Positions 1 through 6,055 of a stretch of DNA of 6,760 bases are shown here, in pieces. The DNA lies in contig JAIWOS010000051.1 in assembly GCA_020217265.1 (NCBI GenBank), positions 1 through 6,760 on the forward strand, given 5' to 3'. The notes under the pieces were generated by a model. That model was given only the letters and a program-made list of their open reading frames with translations, was not told the DNA's origin and ran no database searches. The DNA comes from Thiobacillus sp. (lineage in GTDB: Bacteria > Pseudomonadota > Gammaproteobacteria > Burkholderiales > Thiobacillaceae). Position numbers and translations under genes: made by a program. Position 1 is the stretch's first letter. Each line of letters starts with the position of its first letter.

Positions 1-564
1 GACGGGTTGCAGCGGCAGCGGGTAGGCGCGGGCGTAGCGGTCGAAATCGAGGTTCTGCCACAGTCGGCCCTTCGGCGCGGCGCCAGCGAATTCGAAATAG
101 CGGCCGCGCGGATCGGTCGCGATGCCCTCCAGCCGCAGGCGCCCCGGCGGCAGCGGCGGCACCGGCAAATGCGCACGCGTGGCGCCCGCGGCGACCCAGC
201 CGCGGTTGACCAGAATGGCACTGCGCTCGCCGTCGACGACGAACGGCATCAGCACATGGTAGCCCGCCACGCCGGCATGCACACGGTTGTCGATGAAAAT
301 GCCGTGCGCCGCGTCGAAATGCCCGGCCACTTCCAGCCTGCGGTAAAGCACGCTTTCGCGATCGAGCAGGGTGCTGCCCACATGGATCGGCGACTCCCGC
401 AGCGCCGCGTCGAAACGCGCCTGCAGCCCGCGCTTGTACTCGGCCCGGCTGCTTTGCCAGTGGCCCAGCCACACGGTCAGGACCAGGAAGAACAGGGTCG
501 CCAGCGTGGGCCTCACGCCAGGCGCAAACCGCCAGCGGCCGAAGCGGAAATTCAAGCCATGCAC
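1..564 (-). CDS. SURF1 (Shy1) family cytochrome oxidase assembly protein, 3' end cut by window edge
   Basis: SURF1 proteins are inner-membrane factors that help insert heme a into subunit I of cytochrome c oxidase. I translated this frame by hand: 188 residues are present, and roughly 50 C-terminal residues, including the second membrane helix expected in the family, should lie beyond position 1. Visible family marks are a first membrane helix at about residues 19-36 ending in L-G-H-W-Q (33-37) with R40, the Y-R-R-L-E-V-A-G-H-F-D block (about 74-84), N-R-G-W-V (120-124), and G-R-L-W-Q-N-L-D (166-173). The start is uncertain. GTG at 564 and TTG at 555 are both in frame with the helix, whereas the only nearby ATG (560) is out of frame and meets a stop after two codons. 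The gene diverges from the DUF2909 gene and lies on the same strand as the oxidase cluster, but beyond the terminator hairpin, so it probably has its own promoter. Family assignment is confident; the start is not. Confidence 0.9.
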   Translation of the reverse strand, partial: MHGLNFRFGRWRFAPGVRPTLATLFFLVLTVWLGHWQSSRAEYKRGLQARFDAALRESPIHVGSTLLDRESVLYRRLEVAGHFDAAHGIFIDNRVHAGVAGYHVLMPFVVDGERSAILVNRGWVAAGATRAHLPVPPLPPGRLRLEGIATDPRGRYFEFAGAAPKGRLWQNLDFDRYARAYPLPLQPV

Positions 565-612
565 CCCGGGCCCGATCCGGTTAGACTGCGATTTTGCCGA
601 GCGGGCCGCCCC

Positions 613-813
613 ATGCGCATCGTCGTTCTGATCTTCATCTTCTTCATCCTTGCCAGCCTGGGCAGCGCCCTCTACTACCTCATCAAGGACAAGGGACAAT
701 CGGACCGCACGGTGAAAATGCTCACCCTGCGCGTCGGGCTGTCGCTGACCCTGTTCCTGTTCCTGATGGCAGGCTACTACTTCGGCCTCGTGCCGCACAA
801 CGGCCTGCGCTGA
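613..813 (+). CDS. DUF2909 small twin-transmembrane protein
   Basis: This 66-residue protein has two predicted membrane helices (about residues 2-23 and 40-62) joined by a short charged loop containing K-D-K-G and R-T-V-K. The loop followed by L-T-L-R-V-G-L-S is characteristic of DUF2909, a family of unknown function found beside cytochrome oxidase genes in betaproteobacteria. The ATG at 613 is chosen because the first helix begins immediately after it. The frame is open upstream almost to the window edge, but that part lies antisense to SURF1 and has no membrane-protein character. No strong Shine-Dalgarno sequence is visible. It is the only convincing plus-strand gene here, convergent with coxC across a shared hairpin and divergent from SURF1. 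A role in oxidase assembly or stability is inferred from position only. Confidence 0.85.
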   Translation: MRIVVLIFIFFILASLGSALYYLIKDKGQSDRTVKMLTLRVGLSLTLFLFLMAGYYFGLVPHNGLR

Positions 814-823
814 GCGTCCAACA

Positions 824-846
824 AAAAGCCGCCTGCGGCGGCTTTT
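824..846. terminator. Bidirectional intrinsic terminator between DUF2909 and coxC
   Basis: A perfect inverted repeat has ten-base arms, AAAAGCCGCC and GGCGGCTTTT, around a three-base loop TGC. A GC-rich stem flanked by A and T runs can work on both strands, giving four Ts on the plus strand and five on the minus strand. It lies 10 bases after the DUF2909 stop and 15 bases after the coxC stop, exactly where two convergent transcripts should end. Confidence 0.85.
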
Positions 847-861
847 CGGGGTGGCTCCCGC

Positions 862-1728
862 TCAGATCAGCCAGTAGACCAGCACGAACAGCAGCACCCA
901 CACCACGTCGACGAAGTGCCAGTACCACGACACCGCCTCGAAGGCGAAGTGGTGATCGGCGGTGAAATGGCCGGCAATGGAGCGGCCCAGCATCACGATG
1001 AGCATGGTCGTGCCGACCAGCACGTGGAAACCGTGGAAGCCGGTGAGCATGAAGAAGGTCGCCCCGTACACGCCGGCCCCCAGGGTGAGGCCCATCTCGG
1101 TGTAGGCATGGTGGTATTCGTAGGCCTGCAGGCCGAGGAAGACGAGGCCCAGCGCCACCGTCAGCGCGAGGCCGAGGATCAGCTGGCCCCGCGCGCCCTT
1201 TTTCAGGCCCCAGTGCGCCCAGGTCACGGTCACACCGGACGACAGCAGCAAGAGGGTGTTGATCGCGGGGATGCCCCAGGCATGCATCGGCGTGAAATGC
1301 GACTCTTCGCCGGACAAGCCCGGGCCGGCGGTCGGCCAGGCGGCCTGGAAATGCGGCCAGAGCTGCTGCATGGTGTCGCCCGAACCCAGCCACGGCACCG
1401 ACAGGACGCGCGTATAGAACAGCGCGCCGAAGAAGGCGGCAAAGAACATCACCTCGGAGAAGATGAACCAGCTCATCGACCAGCGGAAGGAACTGTCGAC
1501 CTGCTTGTTGTAGCGGCCCGCCTCGCTGTCGCGGATGACCTCGCGGAACCAGCCGAACATCATGTAGAAAAGAATCGCCATGCCTGCCAGCAGCACCCAG
1601 CCGCCGTGGTCGATTTCGCGCATGAGCATCGTGCCGCCGACGGCCATGAACAGCAGGGCGACCGAGCCGACGATCGGCCAGATCGAAGGTTGCGGCAGAT
1701 AGTATTTATCGGTTTGCGCCAGGCTCAT
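862..1728 (-). CDS. coxC: Cytochrome c oxidase subunit III
   Basis: Subunit III (also named ctaE) of an aa3-type heme-copper oxidase, 288 residues, a seven-helix inner-membrane protein that carries no metal centre and stabilises proton uptake by subunit I. Family residues are visible: F-I-F-S-E-V-M-F-F with E92 in a membrane helix, Y-E-Y-H-H (203-207), F-H-G-F-H-V (231-236), and the C-terminal run containing E264, W268, H271 and D274. A hydrophilic stretch at about 110-150 between helices is consistent with proteobacterial members. The ATG at 1728 is supported by an AAAAGGAG ribosome binding site eight bases upstream. It follows the DUF2970 gene by 44 bases and is the last gene of the cluster before the terminator. 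Length and motifs look intact. Confidence 0.97.
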   Translation of the reverse strand: MSLAQTDKYYLPQPSIWPIVGSVALLFMAVGGTMLMREIDHGGWVLLAGMAILFYMMFGWFREVIRDSEAGRYNKQVDSSFRWSMSWFIFSEVMFFAAFFGALFYTRVLSVPWLGSGDTMQQLWPHFQAAWPTAGPGLSGEESHFTPMHAWGIPAINTLLLLSSGVTVTWAHWGLKKGARGQLILGLALTVALGLVFLGLQAYEYHHAYTEMGLTLGAGVYGATFFMLTGFHGFHVLVGTTMLIVMLGRSIAGHFTADHHFAFEAVSWYWHFVDVVWVLLFVLVYWLI

Positions 1729-1736
1729 GTTTCCCT

Positions 1737-1744
1737 CTCCTTTT
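1737..1744 (-). promoter_or_regulatory. Ribosome binding site of coxC
   Basis: On the minus strand AAAAGGAG lies eight bases before the ATG at 1728, a near-ideal Shine-Dalgarno sequence and the strongest in the window. It fixes the coxC start and fits high expression of a structural subunit. Confidence 0.8.
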
Positions 1745-1772
1745 AGACTGGATCGTTATTGCAGGAACGCAC

Positions 1773-1967
1773 TCACTTCAGGAACTGCATCGCCAGATAC
1801 ACCACAAGCAGCATCGTCAGCACGAAGGCCACGCCGCCGATCAGGCCCGCGATCACCACCTGGAGCGGCGTCAGGTTTTGCGCATCGGCGTCGTAATCGC
1901 GCCGGCGGCGCACGCCGAAGAAGCTCCAGAACACGGCCAACGCAGCCCTGAGATTGCCCCCTGCCAT
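1773..1967 (-). CDS. DUF2970 small membrane protein in cox cluster
   Basis: A 64-residue protein of the DUF2970 family. The N-terminal part contains V-F-W-S-F-F-G-V-R-R-R-R-D-Y (about 12-25), a short amphipathic segment with a basic patch. An L-T-P-L-Q-V-V-I-A-G motif (32-41) then leads into one membrane helix at about residues 37-62. This layout, FGVR-basic-P-one helix, is the family signature; its biochemical function is unknown. It starts 4 bases after the ctaG stop and is followed 44 bases later by coxC. A role as a minor oxidase subunit or assembly helper is inferred from its position between ctaG and coxC. Start at ATG 1967; no strong ribosome binding site, so translation is probably coupled to ctaG. 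Confidence 0.88.
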   Translation of the reverse strand: MAGGNLRAALAVFWSFFGVRRRRDYDADAQNLTPLQVVIAGLIGGVAFVLTMLLVVYLAMQFLK

Positions 1968-1971
1968 CGCG

Positions 1972-2514
1972 CTAGCCCTGTTTCGCCCTGCCCGCTTCAG
2001 CCTGCGGGCCCGTGTCGAAGAAGGTGTACGACAGGGTCACCGTGCCAAGCTCGCGCTCGATCGCGGGATCGAGCACGAACAGCACCGGCATGCGCCGCGT
2101 CTCGCCGGCGGCGAGCGTCTGCGGCGTGAAGCAGAAACACTCGATCTTCTTGAAGTACGAAGCCGCGCGCGCCGGCCCGTAACTCGGCACCGCCTGACCG
2201 ACGATGGGCTTGTCGCTGGTGTTCGACACTTCGTATTCGACCTGAACCAGCTGGCCGGGGTGGACGGTCAGCGTGCGCACCTCGGGCTTGAATCGCCACG
2301 GCAGGGCTTCGTTGACGTTGGCGTCGAACTGGATCGTCACCCAGCGCGTAGCATCGACCTGCGTGTTTTTCACCAGCGCCTGCTCGTCGCCGGCGTTGAC
2401 GCCGGTGACTTCGCAAATCTTGTAATAGAACGGCACCAGCGCGAAGCCGAAGCCGAACATGCCGAGGGTGGCCACGACGAGCTTGGTCAGCGTCTTCGCG
2501 TTGCCGGCCGCCAT
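1972..2514 (-). CDS. ctaG: Cytochrome c oxidase assembly protein CtaG/Cox11
   Basis: CtaG (Cox11) is a copper chaperone anchored in the inner membrane, with its globular domain in the periplasm, and delivers copper for the CuB centre of subunit I. The 180-residue protein has one N-terminal membrane helix (about 9-30), then P-F-Y-Y-K-I-C-E-V-T-G with C34. An immunoglobulin-like beta domain follows and carries the copper motif E-C-F-C-F-T-P-Q, C126 and C128. These three cysteines are the conserved set of the family. A-V-P-S (108-111) and Y-F-K-K before the copper motif also match. Length is normal. The gene begins two bases after the stop codon of the small assembly protein and ends 4 bases before the DUF2970 gene, so it is probably translated by coupling. 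Confidence 0.96.
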   Translation of the reverse strand: MAAGNAKTLTKLVVATLGMFGFGFALVPFYYKICEVTGVNAGDEQALVKNTQVDATRWVTIQFDANVNEALPWRFKPEVRTLTVHPGQLVQVEYEVSNTSDKPIVGQAVPSYGPARAASYFKKIECFCFTPQTLAAGETRRMPVLFVLDPAIERELGTVTLSYTFFDTGPQAEAGRAKQG

Positions 2515-2516
2515 GG

Positions 2517-2615
2517 CTACTTCAGCCCGGTGTAGAGCGTGAACACGAACAGGCCCAGCGCAAACAGCGCCAGCAGTGCCGCCGTGCGGTATTTGTTGCC
2601 GCGTCTGTCCGCCAT
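2517..2615 (-). CDS. Cytochrome oxidase small assembly protein, 32 residues
   Basis: A very short gene encodes 32 residues with a basic N-terminus (A-D-R-R-G-N-K-Y-R) and a single membrane helix at about residues 11-29 ending T-L-Y-T-G-L-K. The helix orientation predicted by the positive-inside rule puts the N-terminus in the cytoplasm. Very small one-helix proteins at this exact place, between subunit I and ctaG, are annotated in betaproteobacteria as cytochrome oxidase small assembly proteins. The gene begins 11 bases after the coxA stop and ends 2 bases before ctaG. An alternative GTG start at 2630 overlaps the coxA stop (GTGA) and would add five residues. Neither start has a clear Shine-Dalgarno sequence, suggesting coupling to coxA translation. 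The frame is open much further upstream, but only as a shadow of coxA. Confidence 0.75.
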   Translation of the reverse strand: MADRRGNKYRTAALLALFALGLFVFTLYTGLK

Positions 2616-2626
2616 TGCCGGGCCGT

Positions 2627-4213
2627 TCACTTGACCACCGGCGCGGTTTCGAAGGTGTGATAGGGCGCGGGCGAAGGCACCGTCCATTCCAGCCCCTCGG
2701 CGCCTTCCCAGACCTTGCTCGTTGCCTTGGCGCCGCCCTTGACCGTCTTCAGCACCACCGCCAGGAAGATCAGCTGCGAGAAGCCGAAGATGAAGGCACC
2801 GACGGTGGCGATCTGGTTGAACTCGGTGAATTGCAGCGCGTAGTCGGGAATCCGGCGCGGCATGCCGGCCAGCCCCAGGAAGTGCATGGGGAAGAACACG
2901 ATGTTCATGCCGATGACCGACAACCAGAAATGCCATTTGCCGAGCGTTTCGTCATACATGTGGCCGGTCCACTTCGGCAGCCAGTAGTAGATGCCGGCGA
3001 AGATCGAGAACAGCGCGCCGGAGACGAGCACGTAGTGGAAGTGCGCGACGACGTAGTAGGTGTCGTGGAGCTGGATGTCGACCGGCGCGATGGCGAGCAC
3101 CAGGCCCGAGAAGCCGCCGATGGTGAAGAGGCACACGAAGGCGATGGCGAACAGCATCGGGGTTTCGAAGGTCATCGAGCCGCGCCACATCGTCGCCACC
3201 CAGTTGAACACCTTCACCCCGGTCGGCACGGCGATCAGCATGGTCGAGAACATGAAGAACAGTTGCGCGGCGGCGGGCATGCCCACCGTGAACATGTGGT
3301 GCGCCCACACGATGAACGACAGGATCGCGATCGACGCGGTGGCGTAGACCATCGACGCGTAACCGAACAGCGGCTTCCTGGCGAAGGTGGGGATCACCTG
3401 CGAGACGATGCCGAACGCCGGCAGGATGAGGATGTAGACCTCGGGGTGGGCGAAGAACCAGAAGATGTGCTGGAACATCACCGGGTCGCCGCCGCCGGCC
3501 GCGTTGAAGAAGTGCGTGCCGAAGTTGCGGTCGGTGAGCAGCATGGTCACCGCCCCGGCGAGCACCGGCATGGTCGCGATGAGGAGGTAGGCGGTGATGA
3601 GCCAGGTCCAGCAGAAGAGCGGCATCTTCATCAGCGTCATGCCGGGCGCACGCATGTTGAGGATGGTCGTGATGATGTTGATCGAGCCCATGATCGACGA
3701 CAGGCCCATGATGTGCACCGCAAGAATGGTGAGATCGTACGAAATCCCGCCCTGGATATAGAGCGGCGGATACATCGTCCAGCCGCCGGCGACTGCGCCG
3801 CCGGGCAGCAGGAACGACCCCATGAGCAGGATGCCGGCCACCGGCAGCAGCCAGAACGCCCAGTTGTTCATGCGCGGAAACGCCATGTCGGGCGCGCCGA
3901 GCATCAGGGGCACCTGCCAGTTTGCGAAGCCCGAGAAGGCCGGCATGATCACGCCGAAGATCATGATCAGCCCGTGCATGGTCGTGAGCTGGTTGAAGAA
4001 ATCCGGGTGCAGCAGCTGCAGGCCGGGCTTGAAGAGTTCGGCACGGATCAGCAGCGCCATGCTGCCGGCGGCGAACAGCATCACCAGCGCGAAAATCAGG
4101 TACAGGGTTCCGATGTCCTTGTGGTTGGTCGTGGTCAGCCAGCGCATGAGCCCGGTCGGGTGCGCGTGGTGTCCGTGTTCGTCGTGGCCGTGGGCGTGTG
4201 CTACGTCAGACAT
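2627..4213 (-). CDS. coxA: Cytochrome c oxidase subunit I (heme-copper catalytic subunit)
   Basis: Catalytic subunit (ctaD), 528 residues, about twelve membrane helices; reduces O2 to water at the heme a3-CuB centre and pumps protons. Visible ligands are H80 and H393 for heme a, H391 for heme a3, and H256, H305 and H306 for CuB. Y260 in A-H-P-E-V-Y is placed for the His-Tyr cross-link. Proton-path residues are D109 (D channel, with N98), E258, and K334 in P-T-G-V-K-V-F (K channel), which places it in the A family. The first 20 residues hold seven histidines. The ATG at 4213 is preferred over an upstream GTG at 4240, which overlaps the coxB stop, because AGGAGAA lies seven bases before it. The protein looks full length, ending in a soluble tail with E-W-T-V-P-S-P. 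The 23-base gap to coxB indicates one operon. Confidence 0.98.
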   Translation of the reverse strand: MSDVAHAHGHDEHGHHAHPTGLMRWLTTTNHKDIGTLYLIFALVMLFAAGSMALLIRAELFKPGLQLLHPDFFNQLTTMHGLIMIFGVIMPAFSGFANWQVPLMLGAPDMAFPRMNNWAFWLLPVAGILLMGSFLLPGGAVAGGWTMYPPLYIQGGISYDLTILAVHIMGLSSIMGSINIITTILNMRAPGMTLMKMPLFCWTWLITAYLLIATMPVLAGAVTMLLTDRNFGTHFFNAAGGGDPVMFQHIFWFFAHPEVYILILPAFGIVSQVIPTFARKPLFGYASMVYATASIAILSFIVWAHHMFTVGMPAAAQLFFMFSTMLIAVPTGVKVFNWVATMWRGSMTFETPMLFAIAFVCLFTIGGFSGLVLAIAPVDIQLHDTYYVVAHFHYVLVSGALFSIFAGIYYWLPKWTGHMYDETLGKWHFWLSVIGMNIVFFPMHFLGLAGMPRRIPDYALQFTEFNQIATVGAFIFGFSQLIFLAVVLKTVKGGAKATSKVWEGAEGLEWTVPSPAPYHTFETAPVVK

Positions 4214-4220
4214 GGTTCGG

Positions 4221-4227
4221 TTCTCCT
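4221..4227 (-). promoter_or_regulatory. Ribosome binding site deciding the coxA start
   Basis: AGGAGAA on the minus strand stands seven bases before ATG 4213. The alternative GTG at 4240 lies upstream of this site, so the site selects the shorter 528-residue product. Confidence 0.75.
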
Positions 4228-4236
4228 CTCGGTGAT

Positions 4237-5385
4237 TCACTGCGCGGCCGGCGCTGCGGCTTCGGCACCGCCGCGCAGGGCGGCGACCTGCGCGGGCTGG
4301 GCGGCATCGCCCATCTTGTTGGCCCAGGCGTTGCGCTGGTAGGTGACGACGGCGGCGATATCGGCGTCCGACAGCTGCTTGCCGAACGCGGCCATCGCCG
4401 TGCCGGGGCGGCCGTTCAGCACCACTTCGATGTGCGCGTCGATCGGGCCGGTTGCGACCTTCGAGCCGCTGATCGCCGGGAATGTCCCGGGCAGGCCCAT
4501 GCCGTTGGCCTGGTGGCAGGCCGCGCAGTTCGCGGCATACACCTTTTCACCGCGCGCGACGAGCTCGGCCTGATCGAAGGTCTTGCCGTTGTCGGCCGCG
4601 GCACTGGCGGCCGCCCCCTTCTTCTTCTCCACCCAGGCCTTGTAGTCGGCCTCCGAAACGACGTTGACGACGATGGGCATGAAGCCGTGATCCTTGCCGC
4701 ACAGTTCGACGCACTGGCCGCGGTAGGTGCCGATCTTGTCGGCTTCGAACCAGCTGTCGCGGATGAAGCCGGGGATCGCGTCCTGCTTGGCGCCGAGCGC
4801 GGGCACCCACCAGGCGTGGAGCACGTCGTTGGCGGTGATGAGCAGCCGCACGCGCTTGCCGACCGGCACCACCATGGGCTCGTCGACTTCCAGCAGATAG
4901 TGCTCGCCCTTGGTGGCCGCGTTCTCGATCTGCGTGCGCGGCGTTGCGAGGGTGCTGTAGAAACTGACGCCCTCGTTGAGGTAGTCGTAGCCCCACTTCC
5001 ACTGGTAGCCCGTGATCTTGATGGTCATGTCGGGGTTGCTGGTGTCCTTCATCGCGATCACCACCTTGGCAGCCGGGTAGGCCATGCCCATCAGGATGAC
5101 GAAGGGAATCACCGTCCAGATCACCTCGACCGTGGTGTTTTCGTGGAAGTGCGCGGCCTGGTGGCCCACCGACTTGCGATGCTTGATGAGCGAATAGAAC
5201 ATCGCGCCGAACACCACCACGAAGATGCCCAGGCACACCAGCATGATCATGTTGTGCAAGTGGAACACCTGGCTGGCGATCGGGCTCGCCGGCTCCTGCA
5301 GGTTGTAGGCGTACTCGGCATACGCAGTCTGGCAGGCCCCCCACGCCGCCAGCGCCGCCCCTGTTCGTTGCCACATGATCTTCAT
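4237..5385 (-). CDS. coxB: Cytochrome c oxidase subunit II with fused cytochrome c domain
   Basis: Subunit II (ctaC), 382 residues. A signal peptide is likely (residues 1-23, A-Y-A before E24), followed by two membrane helices (about 45-67 and 87-109). The periplasmic CuA domain comes next, with the aromatic stretch Y-Q-W-K-W (127-131) and CuA ligands H190, C225, E227, C229, H233 and M236. A linker at about 255-275 leads into a class I cytochrome c domain with C-A-A-C-H (287-291) and likely axial M331 in G-T-A-M. The tail is rich in alanine. The fused heme domain makes this a caa3-like layout, in which external cytochrome c or another donor would feed the attached heme. The frame is open 86 codons further upstream, overlapping the DUF2244 gene, but ATG 5385 is chosen because the signal peptide starts there and GGGGAA precedes it by five bases. 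Confidence 0.97.
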   Translation of the reverse strand: MKIMWQRTGAALAAWGACQTAYAEYAYNLQEPASPIASQVFHLHNMIMLVCLGIFVVVFGAMFYSLIKHRKSVGHQAAHFHENTTVEVIWTVIPFVILMGMAYPAAKVVIAMKDTSNPDMTIKITGYQWKWGYDYLNEGVSFYSTLATPRTQIENAATKGEHYLLEVDEPMVVPVGKRVRLLITANDVLHAWWVPALGAKQDAIPGFIRDSWFEADKIGTYRGQCVELCGKDHGFMPIVVNVVSEADYKAWVEKKKGAAASAAADNGKTFDQAELVARGEKVYAANCAACHQANGMGLPGTFPAISGSKVATGPIDAHIEVVLNGRPGTAMAAFGKQLSDADIAAVVTYQRNAWANKMGDAAQPAQVAALRGGAEAAAPAAQ

Positions 5386-5444
5386 CGCGCTTCCCCGTCC
5401 TCTCTCGTCTTGGTTGGTATTCGGTTCGTCGTTGCCGGCCCGGG

Positions 5445-5915
5445 TCAGACCTGCAATCTGCTGCGCAGCGTGGCGGCCAGTTGCAGGCGCGCCTCGTCGT
5501 TCAAGTACTGCCCCACTTCGGTACCGCATCCGTGCGAACAAACGCTGATCCGGCAATGCCGGCCCGGCGCGCTGCAGTCGGATTCGATCCGCACCCAGCG
5601 CCGGTTCAACTCGCGACGGCCGCAGCCGTCTTCCTTGCGCCACTCCAGAACCACCGCATCGCCCTCGATGGTGAGCGTTTCATAATTGCCTTCCCGGGCG
5701 CGCAACGCATCGAACGCCCAGGCCAGCAAACCGACTTCGAGCCCGGCAAAGGGCAGCACCAGCCAATACCCCAGCGCAGAAAAGCCCAGCGCAATCCCAA
5801 ACGCGCCTGCCGCCAGCGTCCAGAAAACCCGGCGTTCCTGTCCTTGCGACAGGGCACAGCGCGGGCGCGAGTGAAAAACATACGCGCCGGCCGTTTCGCG
5901 TACTGGCTCATCCAT
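5445..5915 (-). CDS. DUF2244 family membrane protein upstream of coxB
   Basis: Predicted product of 156 residues. A hairpin of two membrane helices lies at about residues 30-49 and 51-70, with the family motif L-P-F-A-G-L-E (54-60) between them. A soluble domain follows that ends in V-G-Q-Y-L-N-D-E-A-R, matching the DUF2244 C-terminal pattern. Basic residues on both flanks place both ends in the cytoplasm. The function is unknown. Odd here is a cysteine cluster in the soluble part: C98, C114, C121, C126 and C130, with H120 and H128. The ATG at 5915 is chosen because CAGGAG stands nine bases upstream; a GTG at 5966 in the same frame would add 17 residues but has no ribosome binding site. The stop lies 59 bases before coxB on the same strand, with no terminator seen between them, so it is probably the first gene of the oxidase operon. 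Confidence 0.85.
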   Translation of the reverse strand: MDEPVRETAGAYVFHSRPRCALSQGQERRVFWTLAAGAFGIALGFSALGYWLVLPFAGLEVGLLAWAFDALRAREGNYETLTIEGDAVVLEWRKEDGCGRRELNRRWVRIESDCSAPGRHCRISVCSHGCGTEVGQYLNDEARLQLAATLRSRLQV

Positions 5916-5924
5916 ATCGACAGG

Positions 5925-5929
5925 CTCCT
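5925..5929 (-). promoter_or_regulatory. Ribosome binding site deciding the DUF2244 start
   Basis: AGGAG on the minus strand (CTCCT on the plus strand) lies nine bases before ATG 5915. It supports the shorter 156-residue product rather than the longer one from GTG 5966. Confidence 0.65.
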
Positions 5930-5966
5930 GGCGGGCAACCGAACGAAGCGCGGCAATCTGTCGCAC

Positions 5967-5996
5967 ACCGTATCACGCACGCGCGCAGGATGGCAA
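5967..5996 (-). promoter_or_regulatory. Candidate sigma-70 promoter for DUF2244-cox cluster
   Basis: On the minus strand TTGCCA (5991-5996) is followed after 18 bases by TACGGT (5967-5972), preceded by TGA so that it reads as an extended -10 (TGATACGGT). Transcription would start near 5960, giving a leader of about 45 bases to ATG 5915. The -35 is close to consensus but the -10 is weak. This is a pattern match in a 139-base gap where a promoter is expected, not proof. Confidence 0.3.
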
Positions 5997-6031
5997 GCCG
6001 AAACCCGGTCTAACTTGTTGATTTTTATGCA

Positions 6032-6055
6032 GAATATCGTTATTAACGACTATTC
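6032..6055. repeat. AT-rich imperfect inverted repeat at the bioD 3' end
   Basis: GAATATCGTTA (6032-6042) and TAACGA-c-TATTC (6044-6055) form eleven paired bases around a one-base centre with a single bulged C at 6050. The right arm touches the last base of the bioD stop codon. It sits in a clearly AT-rich patch in otherwise GC-rich DNA. There is no T run directly after it on the minus strand, so it is not a standard intrinsic terminator. A near-zero loop favours a protein-binding palindrome over an RNA hairpin. Confidence 0.5.

Noticed and set aside
580..587. Word CAGTCTAA shared on the minus strand with the coxC leader (1742-1749)
   Set aside because: Only eight bases; positions relative to the starts differ and one copy runs into the ribosome binding site, so chance is the simplest reading.
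7..612. Long upstream extension of the DUF2909 frame on the plus strand
   Set aside because: It is antisense to SURF1 and low in hydrophobic content; the family starts at the ATG at 613.
916..1746. 276-codon plus-strand frame opposite coxC
   Set aside because: Composition is an artefact of antisense reading (Glu, Gln, His, Arg rich); coxC is certain on the other strand.
2616..2936. Upstream extension of the 32-residue gene into coxA
   Set aside because: The frame is open by chance within coxA; it has an arginine- and histidine-rich shadow composition and the conserved membrane coding is in the coxA frame.
2576..4342. 588-codon open frame on the plus strand opposite coxA
   Set aside because: It is the antisense shadow of coxA. 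The translation is rich in His, Arg, Glu and Asp with no recognisable domain, as expected from the reverse of membrane-protein codons in GC-rich DNA.
5386..5444. GC-rich partial palindrome (CCCGGGCCGGC) between DUF2244 and coxB as a terminator or riboswitch
   Set aside because: There is no stable long stem and no T run; it is just GC-rich spacer with a ribosome binding site at its end.
5386..5643. 86-codon N-terminal extension of coxB
   Set aside because: It overlaps DUF2244 in another frame, is arginine-rich, and would bury the signal peptide that starts at ATG 5385.
4198..5685. 495-codon plus-strand frame opposite coxB and DUF2244
   Set aside because: Antisense shadow of two well-supported genes; no domain or ribosome binding site seen.
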